The notes under the pieces: generated by a model
What the model was told of the DNA's origin: nothing
The model's input: the letters and a program-made list of their open reading frames with translations, nothing else
Databases searched by the model: none
Source of the DNA: Halomonas socia
Lineage (GTDB): Bacteria > Pseudomonadota > Gammaproteobacteria > Pseudomonadales > Halomonadaceae
Direction: 5' to 3'
Length of the DNA stretch: 64,000 nt
Assembly (NCBI RefSeq): GCF_010977575.1
Contig: NZ_CP048812.1
Location: 3,968,001-4,032,000, forward strand
Shown: positions 28,721-38,337 of the stretch, one piece after another
Layout: every line of letters starts with the position of its first letter
How positions within the stretch are numbered: position 1 is the first letter of the stretch
Program-made: the position numbers and the translations under genes

Positions 28721-30307
28721 CTAACCGAGCCCCTGGCTGCGCAGATAGTCCTCATAGCTGCCGCTGAAGTCGATGATGCCCTGCGGCGTCATGTCGAGCA
28801 CCCGGGTAGCCAGCGAGGAGACGAATTCACGGTCGTGGCTGACGAAGATCAGCGTGCCGGGGTAGTGCTCCAGCGCCAGGTTGAGGGCTTCGATGGACTC
28901 CATGTCGAGGTGGTTGGTGGGCTCGTCCATCAGCAGCACATTGGGATTGATCAGCGACAGCTTGCCGAACAGCATGCGGCCCTGCTCGCCCCCTGACAGC
29001 ACCTTGACCGACTTGCCGATATCGTCGCTGCTGAACAGCATCCGCCCCAGCGCGCCGCGCACTACCTGCTCGCCGGCATCGGTCCACTGCTGCATCCATT
29101 CGAACAGGGTGGCCGAATTGGCGAAGTCGTCGCCGTGGTCCTGGGCGAATACGCCGAGCTCGGCGCTGTCGGTCCACTTGGCGCTGCCGCTGTCCGGGGC
29201 CAGCTCGCCGCTCAGGGTCTTGAGCAGCGTGGTCTTGCCGATGCCGTTGGGGCCGATGATGGCGATTCGCTCTCCGGCCTCCACCGTCATCGAGATCCCG
29301 TCGAACAGTGGCTCACTGACGTAGCCCTTGCTCAGGCCCTCGACGTTGAGTGCATTGCGATGGATCTTCTTGTTCTGCTCGAAGCGGATGAACGGGCTGA
29401 CCCGGCTCGACGGCTTGATGTCGGTGAGCTTGATCTTGTCGATCTGGCGCGCCCGGGAGGTGGCCTGCTTGGCCTTGGAAGCGTTGGCCGAGAAGCGGCT
29501 GACGAAGGCCTGCAGCTCGGCGATCTGCGCCTTCTTCTTGGCGTTGTCGGCGTGCATGCGCTCGCGCACCGCGGTGGCGGCGGTCATGTAGTCGTCGTAG
29601 TTGCCAGGGAACAGGGTGATCTCGCCATAGTCCAGGTCGGCCATGTGCGTGCACACGCTGTTGAGGAAGTGGCGGTCATGGGAAATGATGATCATGGTAC
29701 TGTCACGGGCGTTCAGCACCCCTTCCAGCCAGCTGATGGTGGCGATATCGAGGTGGTTGGTGGGCTCATCGAGCAGCAGCACGTCGGGGTCGGCGAACAG
29801 CGCCTGGGCGAGCAGCACACGCAGCTTCCACCCCGGAGCCACGGCGCTCATCGGACCGTGGTGCTGGTCGAGGGGAATCCCCAGCCCCAGCAGCAGCTCG
29901 CCGGCACGGGCATCGGCGGTGTAGCCGTCGAGCTCGGCGAAACGCACTTCCAGGTCGGCCACCGCCATGCCGTCGGCTTCGCTCATCTCGGGCAGCGCGT
30001 AGATACGCTCGCGCTCGGCGGCCACGGCCCATAGCTCGGTGTTGCCCATGATCACGGTATCGATGACCCGCTGGTCCTCGAAGGCGAACTGGTCCTGACG
30101 CAGCTTGCCGAGTCGCGCATCGGGCTCGACCATCACCTGGCCGGCGCTGGGCTCGAGATCGCCGCCGAGGATCTTCATGAAGGTCGACTTGCCGCAGCCG
30201 TTGGCGCCGATCAGGCCGTAGCGATGGCCCTTGCCGAACTTTACGGAGACGTTCTCGAATAGGGGCTTGGCCCCGAACTGCATGGTGATATTGGCGGTAG
30301 AGATCAA
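28721..30307 (-). CDS. ybiT: ABC-F ATPase YbiT
   Basis: A soluble ABC-F protein of 528 residues with two ATPase domains: Walker [10 protein letters not shown] near residue 36 and GPNGIGKTT near 350; signatures leading to [11 protein letters not shown] and [11 protein letters not shown]; and an inter-domain linker rich in Lys/Arg. The N-terminus [20 protein letters not shown] and the whole chain closely follow E. coli YbiT (530 residues). This requires a TTG start at 30307; the longer frame upstream is not conserved. ABC-F proteins act at the ribosomal E site. Confidence 0.95.
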   Translation of the reverse strand: MISTANITMQFGAKPLFENVSVKFGKGHRYGLIGANGCGKSTFMKILGGDLEPSAGQVMVEPDARLGKLRQDQFAFEDQRVIDTVIMGNTELWAVAAERERIYALPEMSEADGMAVADLEVRFAELDGYTADARAGELLLGLGIPLDQHHGPMSAVAPGWKLRVLLAQALFADPDVLLLDEPTNHLDIATISWLEGVLNARDSTMIIISHDRHFLNSVCTHMADLDYGEITLFPGNYDDYMTAATAVRERMHADNAKKKAQIAELQAFVSRFSANASKAKQATSRARQIDKIKLTDIKPSSRVSPFIRFEQNKKIHRNALNVEGLSKGYVSEPLFDGISMTVEAGERIAIIGPNGIGKTTLLKTLSGELAPDSGSAKWTDSAELGVFAQDHGDDFANSATLFEWMQQWTDAGEQVVRGALGRMLFSSDDIGKSVKVLSGGEQGRMLFGKLSLINPNVLLMDEPTNHLDMESIEALNLALEHYPGTLIFVSHDREFVSSLATRVLDMTPQGIIDFSGSYEDYLRSQGLG

Positions 30308-30502
30308 AGCGGCGTCCCGATGGTGCAAAGGGGCGCGATTGTACGCGCTATTGGGCCGCGGTTCACCCCGCACTGGCTAGCATACCCATTACGCCCTGTC
30401 GCCAGAGAGACAAAGGCATTTCAGTTACCGGCATCGCTCGGGACTCATCCGGCGGCAGGCCCTCGCTATCAGCATTACCCGAGGCGGAGCGGCTCAACGC
30501 CG

Positions 30503-30961
30503 CTAAACCGCCGCCTGCTGCTGGTTCGGCGGGTCGTGGCGCTCGACGGTAAAGATCGACTGGAGTTTGTCCTTCTTGCCGTAGAGATGCACCGTGGTCT
30601 GGTCGAAGGGGAAGTACTCGATGTATTCGCTGTGCAGGTTGAAGCGCGGCTTGTGGGCGTTGATCATCGCCGCCGCCAGCCGCTCGCGATTGGCATGCCC
30701 CGACAGGCCCACGCCGACCCATAGCGCCTCGTCCGGCTGCGGGAAGTCTCGCCAGGCTGCATAATCCCCATGATGCGTCACAGCGTGGCGGGCGTTACGA
30801 TGCTCGCCCACGAAGAGCAGCTCCTGCACCTCCATCTCGCCGCTTTCGGGGTCGTGGGCGGCGCGGAACACGCAGTAGATCCCCGACTCATCGGGCACCT
30901 CGCTGAGCTGATCAAGCGTCCAGTAGCCAAGTATCTTGGGGGAAAGCAGTTGATCTGACAT
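30503..30961 (-). CDS. GIY-YIG-like domain protein
   Basis: The start at ATG 30961 has GGAGGTGAT 5 bases upstream; a longer frame is not supported. The 152-residue product resembles a small GIY-YIG module: GIYCVF early, LLFVGEHRNARHAVTHH (compare YIG..xNl..R...H), and a closing MINAHKPRFN. The glutamate expected before the final motif seems replaced (RERLAAAMI), so nuclease activity is doubtful. I do not recognise the specific family. It stands alone between ybiT and a structured repeat. Confidence 0.6.
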   Translation of the reverse strand: MSDQLLSPKILGYWTLDQLSEVPDESGIYCVFRAAHDPESGEMEVQELLFVGEHRNARHAVTHHGDYAAWRDFPQPDEALWVGVGLSGHANRERLAAAMINAHKPRFNLHSEYIEYFPFDQTTVHLYGKKDKLQSIFTVERHDPPNQQQAAV

Positions 30962-31118
30962 CGCTATCACCTCCGGTTGCTCGCCTGATGAAGTGGGCGC
31001 CAAACCCGACACCCAACGTGGCGACTCACCTACAGCCTAGTCAAATTGGGCGTTTTTGCCCTACCCGCGCCTAGGCTAAGGCCCTGCCGACAAAGGCGCT
31101 CGCCACTGCCACTAGCGA

Positions 31119-31313
31119 GGAACGCCGGGGGCAGGCCGAAGAGGGGGTTTGCGCCATGGGTGAGGAGCATGCTCCGAACGGGCTGGCCAAGGATGGCCAG
31201 CCCCGGTCCTGCAAGCGAAGCAGGATGCGAGAGCGCAGCAGGGCGCAAGGTAGCGCCCAGGGATGGGTTCACAGCGCCTCCTCGAAGGCCTGCCGGCGGG
31301 GTAGTTCCGAGCG
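31119..31313. repeat. Dispersed repeat made of nested hairpins, long copy
   Basis: Imperfect terminal arms (CGCCGGGGGCAGGCC near 31123 and GGCCTGCCGGCGG near 31288) enclose an inner pair TTGCGCC/GGCGCAA (31149-31155 and 31242-31248). Inside lie further perfect hairpins: GGCTGGCCA/TGGCCAGCC, TCCTGC/GCAGGA and GAGCATGCTC; another, GGGCGC/GCGCCC, overlaps the inner right arm. The flanks match a shorter copy at 44320-44431. It ends a few bases before the stop of the NYN gene. The remaining bases of 30962-31319 show no gene. Confidence 0.75.
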
Positions 31314-31319
31314 GCGCTG

Positions 31320-31799
31320 CTAGCGCAACAGGTCGCCTTCAATGGGCACGAAGTGACTTGCGGCACGCATCAGCGAGGCGGCGGTAAGGCGCTCGACGCC
31401 AACCACTTCCACGGGGATCGCGTAGCGTTCGCGGATGCGGGTTACCAGCAGGTCGAAGTCGCCGTCGCCGGAGAGCAGCACCAGGCGGTCGACCTCGGCG
31501 GCAGCCTCCATGGCATCCAGGGTGATGCCGACGTCCCAGTCGCCCTTGGCCGAGCCGTCGCTGCGCTGGATATAGGGCTTGAGCTTCACCGTAAAGCCGA
31601 TTCGGCGCAGGATCGCCTGGAACTGCTGCTGGCGCGGGTCGCCGCGCTCCACCGCATAGGCGTTGGCGACCACCACCTCGCGGCCGGCAGCGAAGCGCGC
31701 CCAGCAGGCGTGGTAGTCGAAGTGGCGAGCGAACGCCTCGCGGGTGGTGTAGTAGACGTTCTGCACGTCGACCAGTATCGCGACTCGTTCCACCGGCAC
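31320..31799 (-). CDS. NYN-domain (LabA/DUF88) putative ribonuclease
   Basis: A 159-residue protein with a GTG start at 31799, lying 22 bases after the RND permease stop. It has the NYN/PIN-like acidic residues: Asp in ILVDVQNVYY, Asp in GDWDVGITLDA and the pair in LSGDGDFDLL. This pattern is typical of LabA/DUF88 proteins, presumed metal-dependent RNases. No extra C-terminal OST-HTH domain is present. Proximity suggests cotranscription with the efflux operon, but a role in efflux is not implied. Confidence 0.88.
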   Translation of the reverse strand: MPVERVAILVDVQNVYYTTREAFARHFDYHACWARFAAGREVVVANAYAVERGDPRQQQFQAILRRIGFTVKLKPYIQRSDGSAKGDWDVGITLDAMEAAAEVDRLVLLSGDGDFDLLVTRIRERYAIPVEVVGVERLTAASLMRAASHFVPIEGDLLR

Positions 31800-31821
31800 T
31801 GCCTCATCAGGGAGTAGGCCC

Positions 31822-34800
31822 TCAGCCTGACACAGCTCGCCCCTCGGCGTCGCCTGCTGGCGCCGCGTGGCCGTCGACGGGCACGCGCATCAGCAAGGCA
31901 TACAGCACCGGCACCACGCACAGCGTGATGATCGAGGCGGCCAGCAGGCCGAAGATGATGGCGATGGCCATCGGCGCCCACAGCAGCCCGCCGCCCAGCC
32001 ACAGCGGCAGCAGGCCGCCACTGGTGGTCAGGGTCGACATCACCACCGGCCGCAGACGGCGGCTGCCGGCCTCGAGGATGGCATCCAGGGGCGCCAGTCC
32101 ATTGCGTCGCTCGAGGTCGATGCGGTCGATCAGCACGATGGCGTTGTTGATCACGATGCCGGCCAGCGACACCACGCCGAGGAAGGTCATGATGCCGAAG
32201 TGCGAGCCGGTGATCAGCAGGCCGAAGACCACCCCGATCAGCGACAGCGGGATGGTCGCCAGGATGATCAGCGGGCGCCGCAGAGAGTTGAACTGCATCA
32301 CCAGCAGCACCAGGATCACCATGGCGCCGATCGGCAGCTTCTCGACGATCGAGGCGGTGCCGATCTGCGACTCCTCCACCTCGCCGCCGAATTCATAGAA
32401 CACATCGCTGGGCCAGTCGGCCTGCTGGGCGTCGAGCCAGGGGCGCAGTTCGGCGGCCATCGCCTCGGCGGTGATCCCCGGCGCCAGCTCGGACTCCACC
32501 GAGATGGTCTGATAACGGTCGCGGCGCAGGATGCGTGGCGGCCCCCACACCATCTCGACCTCGGCGACCTGAGCCAGCGGCACGCCCTGGCCACCCCCCT
32601 GGGGCATCACCACCACGTCGTCGAGCTCGTCGGCATTGCGCAGCTCGCCGCGCTCATGGCGCAGCATGATCGGCACCAGGGTGTCGCCGTCGCGGAAAGT
32701 CGACACCTCGACGCCCGACAGTGCCGACTGCAGGCTCAGCGCCACGTCGCGCTCGGTCACCCCGGCGCGCAGCGCCCGCGCCGGGTCGACGTCGACGCGC
32801 AGCCGCTTGACCCAGTCGCCCCAGTCGTCGCGGACGTTGCGCGTGCCCGGCTGGTCGCTGGTGTAGTCGCGCACCTGCTCGGCGATCTCGGCCAGCCGTT
32901 CGCGGTCGTTGCCCGACAGCCGAATCGACAGCGGCACGTTGACCGGCGGCCCGAAACTGGTGGCCTTGACGCTGGCGCGCAGGTCGGGAAATTCATCGTT
33001 GAGCCACTCGCTCAGCTCGGCGATCAGCCGATCGACGGCCTCCCAGCGGTTGGCCTGCAGCAGCATGAAGGCGTACTCGGGGCTCGGCGGCTCAGGGGCG
33101 TGATTGATGATGTAGCGCTCACCGCCGAAGCCGATGAAGCTGCCCCAGTGGGTCACGCCGTCGCGCTGCCACTCGCCGTCATCATCGCGCTCCGCCGGCA
33201 GCTCCTCGGCAAGGTAGGCCTCGATCGCCTCGACCACCTCGCGGGTGCGTTCGATGGGCGCCGAATAGGGTAGCCGCAGCTCCACGGTGATCAGGTTACG
33301 TTCGGCCTGGGGAAAGAAGATCTTGGGCAGGTAGCCAAAGCCGACCAGGGTCAGGCCAAACAGCCCCAGCACCACGCCGAGGGTCAGCACTGGATGGCGC
33401 AGCAGCGCCAGCAGACCACGGCGGTAGCGCGGATAGACGGCCCGGGCCAGGCGCCCCTGGCGCGGCTCGCCGTCGCTGTCTGCGGCCTCGGCCTGTCTCT
33501 TGTCGTCGGCCTTCTCGCGCCGCGGCTTGAGCAGGGCCACGCACAGCAGCGGGATCATGGTCAGCGACAGCAGCCACGACGACAGCAGGGTGATGGTCAC
33601 CACCTGGAACAGCGAGCGGGTGTACTCGCCGACATCGGAGACCGCCAGGAACTGCGGCAGAAAGGCCGCCGAGGTGGTCAGCGAGGCGGTCAGCAGCGGA
33701 AAGCGCAGCTGTGCGGCCGACTCCAGCGCCGCCTGGCGCACGCTCTTGCCTTCGCGGGTCGAGACCTGGATCGACTCGACCATCACGATGGCGTTGTCGA
33801 CCAGCATCCCCAGGGCGATGATCAGCGCCCCCAGCGAGACCTGATTAAGGCCGATGTCGAACAGTCCCATGAACGCCAGGCAGGCGAGGATCGCCGCCGG
33901 CACCAGACTGGCCACGATCAGCCCGGTGCGCAGGCCGAGGAACAGCAGCATCACCACGCAGACCAGCACCACCGCCTGCAGCAGGTTGATCAGAAACTCG
34001 TTGATGCGCTCGTCGACGCGGTCCGGCTGGAAGGCCAGCTCCTCGAACTCGAGACCGATGGGTAGCCCGGCCTCGATCTCGACGAGCCGCTGACGCACCT
34101 GGTCGCCCAGGTCAGTGATATTGCCGCCCTGGCGCATCGCCACGCCCAGCGCTAGGCCCGGCACGCCGCTGGCGTGGTAGCGGCTCATCGGCGGGTCGGC
34201 GTAGCCGTGATAGACCTCTACCAGCGAACCGAGCGGTACCAACTCGCCCTCGGGCAGCGGCACCAGCGCGCGGCGGATGTCGTCGATGCTCTCGAAGTTG
34301 CCGGTGGGCTCGAGCACCAGGCGCTCGCTGCCAGAGCGAATCGCGCCACCGGGCAGCACGATATTGCGCGCCGCCAGCAGTTGGCCCAGGCCCTGGGGCG
34401 ACACGCCCAGCTCGGCCAGGCGCGCCTCGTTGTAGTCGAGAAATATCTGCTCCTCGGCGTGACCGTGAAGGGTGACCTTGGCCACGTCGGGCAGCTGCAG
34501 CAGGCGGTCGCGGGCGTCGTCGGCGACCTGCTTGAGTTCCGCCGGCGAGAAGCCCTCGCCAGTCAGCGACAGCATGATGCCGAACACATCGCCGAACTCG
34601 TCGTTGATCTGCGGTGTATGCGCCTCGTCGGGCAGCTCGCCCTGGATATCGCCGATCTTGCGCCGCAGCTTGTCCCAGCCGGCCTGAACGTCGCCCATAT
34701 CAGGGCGCAGCTCGACGCGGATGATCGATACCCCGGCCCGCGAGGTGCTCTCGACGTAGTCGAGTTCCGGCATCTCCATGATCGCGGTTTCCAGCGGATC

Positions 34801-34992
34801 GGTGACCAACTGCTCGATACGCTCGGGCGTGGCACCGGGCATCGGCGTGACGATCTGCGCCACGCGCACCGTGACCTCGGGGTCCTCGGCTCGCGAGATC
34901 CCCAGGTAGCTGATCACCGCGCCGAGGAACACCACCAGCAGCGCCACCACGGTGACGCGGTTATAGCGCAGCGCGGCAGCGGTGAGGCTCAT
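31822..34992 (-). CDS. RND-family multidrug efflux permease
   Basis: A 1056-residue inner-membrane proton-driven transporter with the duplicated RND fold: twelve membrane helices and two large periplasmic loops. The first helix is at about residues 12-30. The TM4 proton-relay region reads ALGMLVDNAIVMVESI, with one aspartate followed by asparagine instead of the DD pair of AcrB, as in some RND subfamilies outside the classic HAE1 group. The duplicate half carries SLAGIVINNAIVLIDRIDLERR. Its start overlaps the adaptor stop by 4 bases. Substrate cannot be told from sequence; RND pumps of this type export hydrophobic drugs, dyes or fatty acids. Confidence 0.95.
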   Translation of the reverse strand: MSLTAAALRYNRVTVVALLVVFLGAVISYLGISRAEDPEVTVRVAQIVTPMPGATPERIEQLVTDPLETAIMEMPELDYVESTSRAGVSIIRVELRPDMGDVQAGWDKLRRKIGDIQGELPDEAHTPQINDEFGDVFGIMLSLTGEGFSPAELKQVADDARDRLLQLPDVAKVTLHGHAEEQIFLDYNEARLAELGVSPQGLGQLLAARNIVLPGGAIRSGSERLVLEPTGNFESIDDIRRALVPLPEGELVPLGSLVEVYHGYADPPMSRYHASGVPGLALGVAMRQGGNITDLGDQVRQRLVEIEAGLPIGLEFEELAFQPDRVDERINEFLINLLQAVVLVCVVMLLFLGLRTGLIVASLVPAAILACLAFMGLFDIGLNQVSLGALIIALGMLVDNAIVMVESIQVSTREGKSVRQAALESAAQLRFPLLTASLTTSAAFLPQFLAVSDVGEYTRSLFQVVTITLLSSWLLSLTMIPLLCVALLKPRREKADDKRQAEAADSDGEPRQGRLARAVYPRYRRGLLALLRHPVLTLGVVLGLFGLTLVGFGYLPKIFFPQAERNLITVELRLPYSAPIERTREVVEAIEAYLAEELPAERDDDGEWQRDGVTHWGSFIGFGGERYIINHAPEPPSPEYAFMLLQANRWEAVDRLIAELSEWLNDEFPDLRASVKATSFGPPVNVPLSIRLSGNDRERLAEIAEQVRDYTSDQPGTRNVRDDWGDWVKRLRVDVDPARALRAGVTERDVALSLQSALSGVEVSTFRDGDTLVPIMLRHERGELRNADELDDVVVMPQGGGQGVPLAQVAEVEMVWGPPRILRRDRYQTISVESELAPGITAEAMAAELRPWLDAQQADWPSDVFYEFGGEVEESQIGTASIVEKLPIGAMVILVLLVMQFNSLRRPLIILATIPLSLIGVVFGLLITGSHFGIMTFLGVVSLAGIVINNAIVLIDRIDLERRNGLAPLDAILEAGSRRLRPVVMSTLTTSGGLLPLWLGGGLLWAPMAIAIIFGLLAASIITLCVVPVLYALLMRVPVDGHAAPAGDAEGRAVSG

Positions 34993-36113
34993 CGCCTAGC
35001 CTCCAGGCGCACCTGCTGGCCGTCGGCGATGCGGCTCATGCCGGCGACCACCAGCCGCTCGCCGCCGTCGAGGCCGGTGACGATCTCCAGCGACTCACCC
35101 TGCCGCCGCCCCAGGCCGACGTCGCGCCGCTCGATCTGCGCCAGCGGCCGGCCGTTGGCGTCGGGCTCGGCCGCGTCCTCCTCGATGGCCACGTAGACGT
35201 AGTGACCGGCAGCATCCTCGCCCACCGCCGCCATCGGCACCCACAGCGAGTCGGCACCGTTGGCGGCGCGCGGCAGGCGAATCTCGGCGGCCATGCCCGG
35301 CGTCAGCCGCGGCGCCATGGCAGCGTCGTGGTCGCCGTCCAGGCTGACCCGCAGCGGCCAGGTCGCCTGAGGCGGCTGCAGCGGCAGGCCGATCTCGGTC
35401 ACCCGCCCCGGTAGAGTGAGGCTGAGCAGCGGCAGCTCGACGTCGACCCGATCGCCCTCCTCGACCCGCTCGAGCAGATCTTCGGAGAGCGCCGCGCGCA
35501 CCTCCATGCCCTCGCCACAGGCCAGCACCAGCACCGGCTGGCCGGCGCCGACGTTCTCTCCGCTCTCGACCAGCCGCTGGGCCACCCGGCAGTCACCGGG
35601 CGCGCTGAGTTCGGCGAATCCCCGCTGACGCTCGGCCAGCGCCAGTTGGCGCTCGGCGCTGCGCTGCTGGGCACGCGCCGACTCGACCTGGGCGCGGGCG
35701 CCGTCGAGCTGGCGCGCTGGCGCACTGCCGGCTTCGTACAGGCGCCGGGCACGCTGCCACTCGGCTTCGGCGTTGACCGCGGCGGCCCTGGCCCCGGCCA
35801 GGCTGGCCTGGGCCTGGTCGCGCTGCAATTCAATGTCGGTGGCGTCGAGCCGCGCCAGCGGCTGGCCAGCCTCGACCCGCTCGCCGACGCTGACCTCGAA
35901 GGTCTCGAGCTGGCCATCGACACGAAAGCTCAGGCGACGATTGGCCCCTGCCTCGAGCCGCCCCGGCAGGCGCCGCTCGGCATCCGGCACGCCCGCTTCG
36001 ACCAGTTGGGTGCGCACCGGACGCAGCGTTTCTTCGGCCGGGGGCTCGCTACCGCAGGCCACCAGCGTCAAGGCCAGCAAGAGTACCGCGGGGGGGAGGG
36101 TTCTGGAGGTCAT
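34989..36113 (-). CDS. RND efflux periplasmic adaptor (membrane fusion protein)
   Basis: ATG 36113 gives a 374-residue lipoprotein (lipobox LVAC, Cys20); the frame continues upstream but out of the conserved protein. It has the lipoyl-like segments (FRVDGQLETFEVSVGERVEAGQ), a coiled-coil hairpin rich in Ala/Gln/Arg (about residues 95-165), and the beta-barrel and membrane-proximal domains ending in GLDGGERLVVAGMSRIADGQQV. The adaptor links the permease to the outer-membrane channel encoded upstream (28-base gap). Confidence 0.93.
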   Translation of the reverse strand: MTSRTLPPAVLLLALTLVACGSEPPAEETLRPVRTQLVEAGVPDAERRLPGRLEAGANRRLSFRVDGQLETFEVSVGERVEAGQPLARLDATDIELQRDQAQASLAGARAAAVNAEAEWQRARRLYEAGSAPARQLDGARAQVESARAQQRSAERQLALAERQRGFAELSAPGDCRVAQRLVESGENVGAGQPVLVLACGEGMEVRAALSEDLLERVEEGDRVDVELPLLSLTLPGRVTEIGLPLQPPQATWPLRVSLDGDHDAAMAPRLTPGMAAEIRLPRAANGADSLWVPMAAVGEDAAGHYVYVAIEEDAAEPDANGRPLAQIERRDVGLGRRQGESLEIVTGLDGGERLVVAGMSRIADGQQVRLEARR

Positions 36114-36141
36114 GGGCACGCTATCCGAGTCATACAGCCAT

Positions 36142-38337
36142 TCACGGTGAAGTCGCCAGCAAGCGATCGCGGTCGGCCGGCGCCAGCGGCCCCGGCAGGA
36201 TCCCCAGCGCACGCTGCAGATGCACCAGCGACTGCAGGTACTGCCAACGCGCCTCGACCTCGGCAAGTTGGGCCTGGCGTGCGCTGGCCTGGGCATCGAG
36301 CAGCGCGACCTGCTCGGCGGCGCCCTCGCGCCAGGCCGACTCGACAAGGTCACGAGCCGCCACGGCGCTGTCGCGGGAGGTCTCGCGCAGGCCGATGCGC
36401 CGCCAGGCGGCAGCCAGTTCGACGCTCGCCGCGCGCAGTTGGGTCTCGATGCCCTGGCGGGTATCCTCTTCACGCAAAGTGACACTCTCCAGCTGGCGCG
36501 CGCTGCGTTCGCGCTCGAGGCTACGGCGCCCGCCGGCATACAGCGGCAGACGCGCCGAGACCCCCACGCTCCAGGCATCCGAGCCGGTCTCGGGGAACGT
36601 CACGCCGGCGTCGTCGAGGGCGGACACGCCGGCCTGCACCGCGGCAGCATCGGACTCCCAGGGGGCGCTGTCGCCAGTGCCGTCGCGGTAGAGTTCACGC
36701 TCGTAGCTGAGCTGCAGCCCCACCTCCGGCGCCCAGAAAGCGCGCCGTCGCGAAACCAGCTCGCGCTGCGCGGCCTCGCGCCCCGCGGCCAGGGCCTGCA
36801 GCTCGCGGGAGTCACGCAGCGCGTCCGCCAACAGGCGCGCCTGCCACTCCTCGAGGCGTGCCGGGCTGCGCACCGCCGCAGCGAAACGTTCATCGCCAGC
36901 CAGCCACTCGGGCCGGCGGGTATCCGGCGCCTGGGGGCGCAGCGCAGCCGTCGGCGCACGGCCCAGGCGGCGGTTGAGTGCCAGCCTGAGCTGCTCGCGC
37001 TGCGCCTGGGCCTGGTCGAGCCGCTCGCGGGCCTGGGCGCGTTCGCTTTCGAAGCGCAGCCGCTCCTCGCGGCCCACAGCACCGGCGGCTTCGCGCCGCT
37101 CGGCCTGACGCAGGTTGGCGTCAATCAGTTCCAGGTCCTCGCGCAGCACCTCGACCTGGGCCTCGAGGCGCAGCGCGTCGAGAAACTCGCGGGCGGTGTC
37201 CAGTGCCAGGTCGAGGCTCTCGACCTCGAGCTCGGCGCGGCGTGCGCGGTCGAGGCTCGCGGTGACCGCCAGGGCGGCCAGCGCCGGCTCCGAAAACAGC
37301 AGTTGCTCCAGGGTCACGCCGGCAGTGGCGCGGCGCTGCGGTTGCTGGCCCAGACCGGAAGCCGCTCGGTCTTCATCGATCTCGCGCCCTGTCGCTTCCA
37401 GATAGAGATTCGGCCGCCAACGCGAACGCCCCTCGTCCTGGGCCAGCGCCTCGGTCTCGACCTCGTGACGGGCGATCTCGAGGCTCAGGTTGTCCGACAG
37501 TGCCACCGCCACCGCCTGCTCGAGGCTCAGCGCCCCGTCCTGTGGTGCCTCAGCGGTATCGGCGTCGCGGGAGGCCTCGAGCAGCCGGGCACGAGTCAGC
37601 AGGTCGAAATCCGGCGACCAGCCAAGCGCCCTGGCGGTCGCCAGGTTGAGCCACTCACGGCCCTGGGTCGGCCAGGCATCCAGCGCCTCGACCGGGCGTC
37701 CGGCGGCACGGTCGTCGAGGCGCAGCGCCAGCCGCCGCAGCCAGGCGGCTTCATCCACCGCCCCGGGCAGCGACAGCAGCGCGCCGTGCTCGACCTGGGC
37801 GGGATCGGAGAGCGCCACGCCGGGCACGCCGGCGGCGGTGAGCGCCTCGAACCAGTCGCGCTGGGCGGCGGCGTCGAGTGACGGCAGCGCCAGGATCAAG
37901 GCCACGTCGGCGGCGGCGATCTCGGCAATGGCGTCGTGGCGTGGAGCGTGCAGGGAGAGCGTGATATCGCGGGCCTCTGCGCGCTCGGCGAGAAACCCGG
38001 CGGCACGCTGGGCCTGCGCCGCCGGGCCAACGATGGCGATATGTCGCAGCGCTGTGCGCCCGGCCAGGTCATCGGGCAGATGAACGAAGGGGTCGCGCTC
38101 GCCGCGCAGCCCCTGGTCGAGATTGTCGGCATCGCTGTAGGAAGACGCAGCGGCATCAACGACCAGCTGCAGCGGCTCGCGGCCGGCGCTGAGACGCTCG
38201 AGTTCACCTTCCAGCAGCGCCAGGGAGGCACTGCCCCGCGGCAGATCCGCCGGTGGCACGCTAATGCTGGCCGACCAGGCCAACATCGGTAGCCAGGCGG
38301 CCAGCGCCATCACTCCCTTGAGCCTCCCTGCGATCAT
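36142..38337 (-). CDS. TolC-family channel fused to an N-terminal ABC_sub_bind-like domain
   Basis: The start at ATG 38337 gives a signal peptide (MIAGRLKGVMALAAWLPMLAWSA) and 731 residues, about 250 more than usual for TolC/OprM. Residues about 30-260 look like a periplasmic substrate-binding fold: alternating strands and helices (RHIAIVGPAAQAQRAAGFLA, ADVALILALPSLD, GVPGVALSDP) and a closing segment WLNLATARALGWSPDFDLLTRA, like the end of ABC_sub_bind (DUF534/TrpX) domains. Residues about 275-725 are the TolC channel with its coiled-coil repeats (LRLEAQVEVLREDLELIDAN). It is the first gene of the OMF-adaptor-permease operon. The N-domain could sense or capture a ligand at the pump; this is inference. 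Confidence 0.85.
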   Translation of the reverse strand: MIAGRLKGVMALAAWLPMLAWSASISVPPADLPRGSASLALLEGELERLSAGREPLQLVVDAAASSYSDADNLDQGLRGERDPFVHLPDDLAGRTALRHIAIVGPAAQAQRAAGFLAERAEARDITLSLHAPRHDAIAEIAAADVALILALPSLDAAAQRDWFEALTAAGVPGVALSDPAQVEHGALLSLPGAVDEAAWLRRLALRLDDRAAGRPVEALDAWPTQGREWLNLATARALGWSPDFDLLTRARLLEASRDADTAEAPQDGALSLEQAVAVALSDNLSLEIARHEVETEALAQDEGRSRWRPNLYLEATGREIDEDRAASGLGQQPQRRATAGVTLEQLLFSEPALAALAVTASLDRARRAELEVESLDLALDTAREFLDALRLEAQVEVLREDLELIDANLRQAERREAAGAVGREERLRFESERAQARERLDQAQAQREQLRLALNRRLGRAPTAALRPQAPDTRRPEWLAGDERFAAAVRSPARLEEWQARLLADALRDSRELQALAAGREAAQRELVSRRRAFWAPEVGLQLSYERELYRDGTGDSAPWESDAAAVQAGVSALDDAGVTFPETGSDAWSVGVSARLPLYAGGRRSLERERSARQLESVTLREEDTRQGIETQLRAASVELAAAWRRIGLRETSRDSAVAARDLVESAWREGAAEQVALLDAQASARQAQLAEVEARWQYLQSLVHLQRALGILPGPLAPADRDRLLATSP

